Shown: positions 20,908 to 28,700 of the stretch, piece after piece
How positions within the stretch are numbered: position 1 is the stretch's first letter
Layout of the letters: each line of letters begins with the position of its first letter
NCBI RefSeq assembly: GCF_000828055.2
Contig: NZ_CP010523.2
Span: forward strand, 2,108,001-2,172,000
Length of the DNA stretch: 64,000 nucleotides
Direction: 5' to 3'
Origin: Klebsiella variicola
GTDB taxonomy: Bacteria; Pseudomonadota; Gammaproteobacteria; Enterobacterales; Enterobacteriaceae
Notes under the pieces: model-generated
Seen by the model: only the letters and a program-made list of their open reading frames with translations
What the model was told of the DNA's origin: nothing
Database searches by the model: none
Position numbers and translations under genes: made by a program

Positions 20908-21261
20908 TCAGAAGGTCAGCACTTTATCTGCCGCCAGCGTCCACTGGGCCAGCTCAACCAGAGTACCGACCTCCACGCCGTCAATCAGCGGTAGCGCGCT
21001 GACGCCGCGGCCGTCCGCGCAGGTTTTGCACAACTTCACCGGCACCTGCTGGGCGGTGAGGATCTCCAGCATCTGTTGCACATTGTATCCTTCCGCCGGC
21101 TTCTGCCCGCGCAGCCCGGCGGTGACGGCGTCGGACATCAGAAACAGCTTGAGATCGAGGTCGGACTGTTGCTCGCGCAGGGCAATGGCCAGGCGCAGGC
21201 TGTTGAACAGGGATTCGCTGCCATAGGCGGCGCCGTTGGCGATAATCACAATACGTTGCAT
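20908..21261 (-). CDS. ychN: DsrE-family protein YchN
   Basis: 117 residues. DsrE/DsrF-like fold related to sulfur-relay proteins; E. coli YchN forms a hexamer. Motifs: IVIIANGAAYGSESLFNSLR and VPVKLCKTCADGRG, whose Cys residues are candidate sulfur carriers. The function is not established. It is divergent from nasR across 68 bases. Confidence 0.92.
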   Translation of the reverse strand: MQRIVIIANGAAYGSESLFNSLRLAIALREQQSDLDLKLFLMSDAVTAGLRGQKPAEGYNVQQMLEILTAQQVPVKLCKTCADGRGVSALPLIDGVEVGTLVELAQWTLAADKVLTF

Positions 21262-21329
21262 ACAAACTCCTTCTTAAAGGCACGGTTATTGCTTTACCGC
21301 AGTATAAAGCGTTAACCCGGAGGAGGGGT

Positions 21330-22511
21330 ATGAATAATACGACTGGTCACGCGCACGATGAGACGGCCTGGCTGCAGCTGGCGCGTCGCCTGCAAAAACA
21401 ACAACTTCAGCAGCTTAGCCAACTGGGGGAACTGGCCAGCCAGCTCAGCGCGCTGGTGCATATGCTGCAGTGCGAGCGCGGGGCGTCGAATATTTTTCTT
21501 TGCTCGGGCGGCCAACTGTATGCGGCGGAGTGTCGGGCGGGCGGGGCGCTGGTTGATGAGCGGTTAGCGCTGTTCTATGCCAGTCTCGAACGGGCACGTA
21601 CGGTCGCCGGCAGCGCGCTGTGCTGGCGCATTGCCAGGGCGGTTGGCGATCTGCTGCAGCTTCCGGCGCTGCGCGAGCAGATCGCCCGCCGGCAGATTGC
21701 CGCGGAAGCCGCGACGGAGCAGTTCAGCCGTGTCATCCGCCATCTGCTGAACATCGTCCCGCAGCTCAATGACAGCATTGACGATCCGCCTGTGGCCGGC
21801 CGCATGGTCGCCCTGTACAGCTTTATGCAGGGTAAAGAGCTGGTGGGTCAGGAGCGCGCGCTGGGCGCTCTGGGCTTTACCCGCGGCGAGTTCAGCGACA
21901 GCCTGCGCCAGCAGCTGGTGGACCGTATTGACGGTCAGCAGCCCTGCTTCGATAGCTTTCAGGCGCTGGGCAGCCCGGCGACCGTCCAGCTGTTTATCAC
22001 CCAATGCCAGGCCGGCCTGGACATTGAGCAACTGCGGCGGATCGCCTGTACCCGCCAGCCGGCCGCCGACGGCGGGGAAACGGCGCTGCGCTGGTTTGGC
22101 CTGCAAACCCAGCGGCTTGAACACCTGCGCGAAGTGGAAGAGCAATTGATCGACGATCTGCTGAACGCCACCGACGCGCTGTTAGTGGACGACGCGCCTG
22201 GCTGGCTGGCCGGCGAGGAAGTCGATACCCTGACTCCGCATCTGGATAAACAGCTGCTGCCGCTGGTGCGCCAGCAGGCCTATGAGCTGCAGCAGCTCTC
22301 CAGCCAGCTGGCCTCGCTGAAAGACGCGCTCGAAGAACGCAAGCTGATCGAAAAAGCGAAAAGCCTGCTGATGACGCACCAGGGAATGCAGGAGGAGCAG
22401 GCCTGGCAGACGCTGCGCAAGATGGCCATGGACAAAAATCAGCGCATGGTTGAGATAGCCCGCGCGCTGCTGATGGTGAAGGCGATTTGGCCGCTAACAC
22501 CAAAGGAGTAG
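21330..22511 (+). CDS. nasR: Nitrate/nitrite-responsive antiterminator NasR
   Basis: 393 residues. The N-terminal about 300 residues are a NIT sensor domain with MLQCERGASNIFLCSGG and RMVALYSFMQGKELVGQERALGALGF. The C-terminal about 70 residues are an ANTAR RNA-binding domain (LIEKAKSLLMTHQGMQEEQAW, ending MVEIARALLMVK). In Klebsiella NasR binds nitrate or nitrite and then the nasF leader hairpin, preventing termination. It is encoded directly upstream of the nasF leader, and its stop codon touches the first NtrC-like site. Confidence 0.95.
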   Translation: MNNTTGHAHDETAWLQLARRLQKQQLQQLSQLGELASQLSALVHMLQCERGASNIFLCSGGQLYAAECRAGGALVDERLALFYASLERARTVAGSALCWRIARAVGDLLQLPALREQIARRQIAAEAATEQFSRVIRHLLNIVPQLNDSIDDPPVAGRMVALYSFMQGKELVGQERALGALGFTRGEFSDSLRQQLVDRIDGQQPCFDSFQALGSPATVQLFITQCQAGLDIEQLRRIACTRQPAADGGETALRWFGLQTQRLEHLREVEEQLIDDLLNATDALLVDDAPGWLAGEEVDTLTPHLDKQLLPLVRQQAYELQQLSSQLASLKDALEERKLIEKAKSLLMTHQGMQEEQAWQTLRKMAMDKNQRMVEIARALLMVKAIWPLTPKE

Positions 22512-22512
22512 A

Positions 22513-22551
22513 TGCACAATCGATGGGCATTCTCTGCCTGTCGGCGGTGCA
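22513..22551 (+). promoter_or_regulatory. Two NtrC-like enhancer sites for nasF
   Basis: TGCAC-N7-GGGCA at 22513-22529 matches TGCAC-N7-GTGCA at 9 of 10 positions. TGCCT-N7-GTGCA at 22535-22551 matches at 8 of 10. Their centres are 22 bases apart, two helical turns, about 118 and 96 bases before the predicted start. Paired sites like this let NtrC form the oligomer that activates sigma-54 promoters. Confidence 0.65.
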
Positions 22552-22613
22552 CTTTTACGTGAAAAACCGGCCAATGTTGGGAAAAAGCCTGCCAGCGCGC
22601 GATTGCCAAAGCT

Positions 22614-22627
22614 GGCATCCCGTTTGC
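22614..22627 (+). promoter_or_regulatory. Sigma-54 promoter of the nas operon
   Basis: TGGCATCCCGTTTGCA has GG at 22614-22615 and GC at 22626-22627, separated by exactly 10 bases, the -24/-12 geometry. The predicted start is near 22639. Agrees with published nitrogen control of Klebsiella nasF by NtrC. Confidence 0.8.
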
Positions 22628-22653
22628 ATTACTTATTGAGTGAATAAAAGTCC

Positions 22654-22736
22654 GGACAACGAACCAATGGCGGTTCGGGTGTCCGTGGATAAAGGCGTCC
22701 TGCAGTGCGTATGCACTGTCGGACGCTTTTTTTTTT
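22654..22736 (+). promoter_or_regulatory. NasR-controlled ANTAR leader and terminator
   Basis: Hairpin 1 (22654-22684) pairs GGACA with TGTCC and GAACC with GGTTC around the six-base loop AATGGC. A at loop position 1 and G at position 4 are the ANTAR recognition bases. The terminator follows: GCGTCC (22695) pairs with GGACGC (to 22726), with an inner GCAGTGC/GCACTG stem and a run of ten T (22727-22736). NasR bound to hairpin 1 would allow read-through into nasF, which starts 18 bases later. Confidence 0.88.
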
Positions 22737-22754
22737 GCGCGTGGTGGAGCGGAT

Positions 22755-24011
22755 ATGAGCGACAAGTTTTCAATTTCCCGGCGGCGCTTGCTGCAGGCAG
22801 GGGCCGCGCTGGGCGGCGCGATGCTGCTGCCGGGGGTGATGCAGGCCGCATGGGCCGGCGGATCGGACAAACCGGAGCAAACCCGCGTGCGGGTCGGATT
22901 TATTCCGCTGACCGATTGCGCGCCGCTGGCTATCGCCGCGGCGAAGGGGTTTGACAAAAAGTATGGCATCACCCTGGTGGCGAGTAAGGAAGCCAGCTGG
23001 GCGGCGGTGCGCGACAAGCTGGTGGCCGGTGAGCTGGACGCGGCGCATATTCTCTACGGCCTGCTGTACGGTCTTGAACTGGGGATCGCCAGCAAGCCGC
23101 AGGCGATGGCTAATCTGATGACCCTCAACCGCAATGGTCAGGCCATCACCCTCTCCAGCGAACTGCAGGAGAAAGGGGTAACCGACCTCAGCGGGCTGAA
23201 ACGGCTGATCGACCGCAGCGCACCGGGCAGCTACACCTTCGCCCATACCTTTCCCACCGGCACCCATGCCATGTGGCTCTACTACTGGCTGGCGAGCGCC
23301 GGTATCGATCCCTTTAACGATGTGCGCACCGTCGTGGTGCCGCCGCCGCAGATGGTGATGAACATGCGCATCGGCAATATGAGCGGCTTTTGCGTCGGCG
23401 AGCCGTGGAACGCGCGCGCCATTAACGACCGCATTGGCTTCACCGCGGCCACTTCCCAGGATATCTGGCCCGAGCATCCGGAAAAGGTGCTGGGCACCCG
23501 TCGCGACTGGGTGGAACGTAACCCGAACACCGCCCGCGCGCTGGTGGCGGCCCTGATGGAGGCGCAGCGCTGGATCGCCGCCTCGCCGGAGAACACTCAG
23601 GAGACGGCCCGCCTGCTCGCCAGACGCGGCTGGCTCAATACCAAGGAACAGTACCTCACCGGCCGGATGCTGGGGGAGTATGACAACGGTCTCGGCCGCC
23701 GCTGGCAGGATGCCCATCCGATGCGCTTCTGGGCCGGGGGCGAGGTGAGTTTCCCCTGGCTGTCGGACGGAATGTGGTTCCTCACCCAGTTCCGCCGCTG
23801 GGGGTTGCTGAAGCAGGCTCCGGATTACCTCGCGGTGGCGTCGCGCATTAACCGCATCGACGTCTGGCAGGCTGCCGCCCAGGCGGTCGGCGGGATCAGC
23901 ACCCCGGCAGCCACGATGCGTAACAGCACACTGATGGACGGTACGGTCTGGAACGGGTCTGACCCGGAAGGCTACGCCCGCCATTTTGCCATTCAACGTA
24001 AGGGGGCATGA
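22755..24011 (+). CDS. nasF: Nitrate ABC transporter substrate-binding protein NasF
   Basis: 418 residues. The N-terminus has a twin-arginine signal (SRRRLLQAGAALGGAMLLPG) with likely cleavage after AWA, so export by Tat rather than Sec. The mature part is a NrtA-type nitrate/nitrite-binding protein (VGFIPLTDCAPLAIAAAKGF, then SYTFAHTFPTGTHAMWLYYW). It captures periplasmic nitrate for NasED. First gene of the operon, behind the ANTAR leader. Confidence 0.94.
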   Translation: MSDKFSISRRRLLQAGAALGGAMLLPGVMQAAWAGGSDKPEQTRVRVGFIPLTDCAPLAIAAAKGFDKKYGITLVASKEASWAAVRDKLVAGELDAAHILYGLLYGLELGIASKPQAMANLMTLNRNGQAITLSSELQEKGVTDLSGLKRLIDRSAPGSYTFAHTFPTGTHAMWLYYWLASAGIDPFNDVRTVVVPPPQMVMNMRIGNMSGFCVGEPWNARAINDRIGFTAATSQDIWPEHPEKVLGTRRDWVERNPNTARALVAALMEAQRWIAASPENTQETARLLARRGWLNTKEQYLTGRMLGEYDNGLGRRWQDAHPMRFWAGGEVSFPWLSDGMWFLTQFRRWGLLKQAPDYLAVASRINRIDVWQAAAQAVGGISTPAATMRNSTLMDGTVWNGSDPEGYARHFAIQRKGA

Positions 24012-24012
24012 G

Positions 24013-24897
24013 ATGAAGCAGGCACAACGTAAGCAACCGGTCGTCAGCGTGGAGAACGCGCCTGGCGAAGTGATTATCCTGCCGCCGGTGCAGGTCCGGC
24101 GCACCACGCCAACCGTCACGCGCTGGCTGCGTGAGCTCATTCAGCGCCTGCTGCCCCCGCTGTTGGGGTTGGGGGTGCTGCTGCTGGCCTGGCAGCTGGC
24201 GGCGATGCACAGCAAAGGTTTTCCCACGCCGCTGAGCACGCTGGACTCGGCGCTGACGCTGTTTGCCGATCCGTTCTATCAGGACGGGCCCAATGACATG
24301 GGCATCGGCTGGAACGTGCTGGCCTCCCTGCAGCGCGTGGCGGTGGGCTTCGGCCTGGCGGCGCTGGCGGGCATTCCGCTGGGGTTTTTGATCGGCCGTT
24401 CGCTGTTCTTCGCCCGCATGTTTAATCCGCTGATTGCCCTGCTGCGCCCGGTCAGCCCGCTGGCCTGGCTGCCGATTGGCCTGCTGCTGTTCCAGAAGGC
24501 GGAGCCGGCCTCCAGCTGGACCATTTTTATCTGCTCCATCTGGCCGATGGTGATCAACACCGCGGAAGGCGTGCGGCGGATCCCGCAGGACTATCTCAAT
24601 GTCGCCCGCGTCCTCCAGCTCTCGGAGTGGACGGTGATGCGCAAAATTCTCTTTCCGGCAGTGCTGCCGGCGGTGCTCACCGGCGTGCGTCTCTCCATCG
24701 GCATCGCCTGGCTGGTGATCGTGGCGGCGGAAATGCTCACCGGCGGGCTGGGGATCGGCTTCTGGATCTGGAACGAGTGGAACAACCTCAATGTGGAAAA
24801 CATCATCATCGCCATCGTCATTATCGGCGTCGTCGGCCTGCTGCTGGAGCAGGGTCTGATGCTGCTCGCCCGCCGCTTTAGCTGGCAGGACAAATAA
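24013..24897 (+). CDS. nasE: Nitrate ABC transporter permease NasE
   Basis: 294 residues from the ATG at 24013, one base after the nasF stop codon and 6 bases after AAGGGGG. An in-frame start at 23986 overlaps nasF and is unlikely. BPD_transp_1 permease of the NrtB/SsuC type with about six membrane segments and the EAA-like loop LNVARVLQLSEWTVMRKILFP, which contacts the ATPase. Confidence 0.93.
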   Translation: MKQAQRKQPVVSVENAPGEVIILPPVQVRRTTPTVTRWLRELIQRLLPPLLGLGVLLLAWQLAAMHSKGFPTPLSTLDSALTLFADPFYQDGPNDMGIGWNVLASLQRVAVGFGLAALAGIPLGFLIGRSLFFARMFNPLIALLRPVSPLAWLPIGLLLFQKAEPASSWTIFICSIWPMVINTAEGVRRIPQDYLNVARVLQLSEWTVMRKILFPAVLPAVLTGVRLSIGIAWLVIVAAEMLTGGLGIGFWIWNEWNNLNVENIIIAIVIIGVVGLLLEQGLMLLARRFSWQDK

Positions 24898-24906
24898 GGA
24901 GCCAAC

Positions 24907-25695
24907 ATGAAACCATTAATTCAGGTGCAGGCCGTCAGCCAGCGCTTTAACACCGCCAGCGGCGAGTTCCTGGCGCTGCAGAATGTTTCCTTCGATATCG
25001 TCGAAGGGGAGACCATCAGTCTGATCGGCCACTCGGGCTGCGGAAAATCGACCCTGCTGAATCTGATCGCCGGGATCACGACGCCCACCGAGGGCGGACT
25101 GCTGTGCGATAACCGGGAAATCGCCGGGCCCGGGCCGGAGCGGGCGGTGGTTTTCCAGAACCACTCGCTGCTGCCGTGGCTGAGCTGTTTCGATAATGTG
25201 GCGCTGGCGGTGGATCAGGTGTTCCGTCGCACCATGAGCAAGAGTGAGCGCCGGGAGTGGATCGAACACAACCTGGCGCGCGTGCAGATGGGGCATGCGC
25301 TGCACAAACGTCCCGGGGAGATCTCCGGCGGTATGAAGCAGCGGGTAGGTATCGCCCGGGCGCTGGCGATGAAGCCGAAGGTGCTGTTGCTTGATGAGCC
25401 CTTCGGTGCCCTGGACGCGCTGACCCGCGCCCACCTCCAGGACACGGTGATGCATATTCAGCAGGAGCTTAATACTACCATCGTCATGATCACCCACGAC
25501 GTTGATGAAGCGGTGCTGCTCTCGGATCGGGTGCTGATGATGACCAACGGTCCGGCGGCGACGGTCGGTGAGATCCTCGCGGTCGATCTGCCGCGTCCGC
25601 GTCACCGCGTTCAGCTGGCGGACGACAGCCGGTATCACCATCTGCGCCAGCAGATCCTGCATTTTTTGTATGAAAAACAGCCGAAAGCGGCGTGA
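24907..25695 (+). CDS. nasD: Nitrate ABC transporter ATPase NasD
   Basis: 262 residues. Walker A GHSGCGKST, signature SGGMKQRVGIARALA and Walker B VLLLDEPFGALD are intact. This NrtD/SsuB-like subunit powers nitrate import with NasE and NasF. It starts 9 bases after nasE; the next gene starts 10 bases after its stop codon. Confidence 0.94.
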   Translation: MKPLIQVQAVSQRFNTASGEFLALQNVSFDIVEGETISLIGHSGCGKSTLLNLIAGITTPTEGGLLCDNREIAGPGPERAVVFQNHSLLPWLSCFDNVALAVDQVFRRTMSKSERREWIEHNLARVQMGHALHKRPGEISGGMKQRVGIARALAMKPKVLLLDEPFGALDALTRAHLQDTVMHIQQELNTTIVMITHDVDEAVLLSDRVLMMTNGPAATVGEILAVDLPRPRHRVQLADDSRYHHLRQQILHFLYEKQPKAA

Positions 25696-25705
25696 GGAGG
25701 CGGTC

Positions 25706-28700
25706 ATGACGCGGCGACTGGTGGTGATCGGTAACGGCATGGCAGCCACCCGACTGGTGCAGCGACTGGTTGAGCGCGACCCCGCGCAGTTTGCCATTAC
25801 TGTCGTCGGCGACGAGCCGCATCCGGCCTATAACCGCATTCAGCTCTCGCCGCTGCTGGCTGGCGAAAAAACGGCGGCGCAGCTCCCGTTGCTGCCGGCG
25901 GAGTGGTACACCCGGCACGGGGTGTGCCTGCGGTCCGGCGAGGCGGTCGATGAAGTCGATGTTGAGCAACGGCGGCTGCGCATCGCGGAAACCTGGCTAC
26001 CGTGGGACGAGCTGGTGTTCGCCACCGGTTCGCGGCCCTTTATCCCGCCGCTGCCGGGCAGTGATCGTCCGCAGGTTATCCCCTTCCGCACCCTGGCGGA
26101 CGTGGAACGTATTCTGGCGATACCCGGGCCGGCGGTGGTGATTGGCGGTGGGGTTCTGGGTGTGGAAGCGGCGGCGGCGCTGCGTCGCCACGGCGGGGAG
26201 GTCACTCTTCTGCATCGTGGCAGCGGATTAATGGCGCCGCTGACCGACGCTTTTGCCGCCGATGAGCTCAGGCAGCAGCTTGAAGCGCGCGGCATCCGCT
26301 GTGTGCTGGAATGCCGGATCGCCGCCATCGAAGAGGATGGCGTGCGGCTGGCGGACGGGCGCGCTTTCCGTGCCGCCAGAGTGGTGCTGGCCGCCGGCGT
26401 GCAGCCTAACAGCCGTCTGGCGGCGCAGAGCGGCGTGCTGTGTCAGCGGGGGATCGTGGTTGACCGCCAGATGGCCGCCTCGCTGCCGGGGATCAGCGCC
26501 GTCGGGGAATGTTGCGAAATTGACGGCCAGACCTGGGGGCTGGTGGCTCCCTGCCTGCGCCAGGCCGAGGTACTGGCGGATCGCCTGTGCGGCGCCCCCG
26601 GTGAGGGCTTTGTCTGGCAGGACGCCGGGACCCGCCTGAAGGTTACCGGCATTGAACTCTTTAGCGTCGGGGAGCAGCAGGCCGGCGAACAGGATGACAT
26701 CTATACCAGCTGGGACCCCATCGATCGCCACTACCGTCGCCTGCTGCTGCGCGACGGCCGCCTGCGCGGCGTGCTGCTGATGGGCGACTGCACCGCCGCC
26801 GCCGCGCTCACCGCGCGCCTGGAAAGCGACGAGCCCGCCACCGCGGACTGGCTTTTTGACCCCTCTTCAACGCAGCCGCAGGCTGCAGGAATAATGACGA
26901 TGACGAAACCTGTATTAGTGCTGGTGGGACATGGCATGGTCGGCCACCATTTTCTCGAACAATGCGTGAGCCGCAACCTGCATCAGCAATATCGAATCGT
27001 GGTGTTTGGCGAAGAGCGTTACGCCGCCTACGACCGGGTCCATCTCTCCGAATATTTCGCCGGGCGCAGCGCTCAATCGCTGTCGCTGGTGGCCGATGAT
27101 TTCTTTCACCAGCACGGCATCGAACTCCGCCTCGGCGAGGCGGTGGCGACGATCGACCGCGACGCGCGGCTGGTGCGAGACGCCGAGGGACATGAAACCC
27201 ACTGGGATAAACTGGTGCTGGCGACCGGCTCCTATCCCTTTGTTCCGCCGATCCCTGGCAACGATCTCGACGGGTGCTTTGTCTACCGCACTCTTGACGA
27301 TCTCGACCGTATCGCCGCCCATGCCGCCGCGGCGAAGACCGGAGTGGTTATCGGCGGCGGCCTGCTCGGGCTGGAGGCGGCTAACGCCCTGAAACAGCTG
27401 GGGCTGGACACGCACGTAGTGGAGTTTGCCCCGAACCTGATGGCCGTCCAGCTGGATAACGGCGGGGCGGCGATGCTGCGGGAGAAGATCGTCGCCCTCG
27501 GCGTGGGGGTGCATACCAGCAAAGCGACCACCGCCATCGTGTGCGAGGCCGACGGCCTGCGGCTGAACTTTGCCGACGGCGGCGCGCTGCGGACCGACAT
27601 GGTGGTCTTCTCGGCGGGGATCCGTCCGCAGGACGCGCTGGCCCGCGGTTGCATGCTGCAGGTGGGCGAACGCGGGGGCATTCACATCGACGGCCAGTGC
27701 CGCACCTCTGACCCGGACGTGCTGGCGATAGGCGAATGCGCCCTGTGGGACAATAAAATTTACGGTCTGGTGGCGCCGGGCTATCAGATGGCGCGTATCG
27801 CCGCGGCCACCCTCGCGGGAGAAGACGCCTGCTTTAGCGGCGCCGACATGAGTACCAAACTGAAGCTGCTGGGGGTGGACGTCGCCTCATTTGGCGATGC
27901 GCAGGGGCGCACGCCGGGCTGCCAGAGCTATCAATGGACCGACGGTCCGCAGCAGGTGTACAAAAAAATCGTCGTCAGTCAGGACGGCAAAACCCTGCTT
28001 GGCGGCGTGCTGGTGGGGGAGGCCAGCGACTATGCCACGCTGCTGCAGATGATGCTGAACGGCATGGCGCTGCCGCCGCGTCCGGAGAGCCTGATCCTGC
28101 CCGCGCTGGAGGGCGCCGCGCCGAAGGCGCTCGGCGTCGCGGCGCTGCCCGACAGCGCGCCGATCTGCTCCTGCCATAATGTCAGCAAAGGCGATATCTG
28201 CCAGGCGGTGAACAATGGGGCGGGGGATATGGCGGCGATAAAAAGCTGCACCAGAGCGGCCACCGGCTGCGGCGGCTGCAGCGCGCTGGTGAAACAGGTG
28301 ATGGAGTACCAGCTGGCGGAGCAGGGCGTCGAAGTGAAAAAAGACGTCTGCGAGCATTTCCCGTGGTCGCGCCAGGAGATTTACCACCTGGTACGGGTCA
28401 ATCATATCCATACCTTCGAGCAGCTCATTAGCCGCTACGGCCAGGGACACGGCTGTGATGTCTGCAAACCGCTGGTGGCCTCGGTGCTGGCTTCCTGCTG
28501 GAACGAGTACCTGCTGAAGCCGGCGCACCTGCCGCTGCAGGATACCAACGACCGCTATTTCGCCAATATTCAGAAGGACGGGAGCTATTCGGTGGTGCCG
28601 CGGATGGCGGCGGGGGAAGTGACGCCGGACGGGCTGATCGCTATCGGGCAGATCGCCAAACGTTACCAGCTTTACAGCAAAGTGACCGGCGGCCAGCGTA

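Noticed and set aside
22640-22954. Small gene beginning in the nasF leader
   Set aside because: The frame reads through the ANTAR hairpin and terminator and into nasF out of frame; no protein features.
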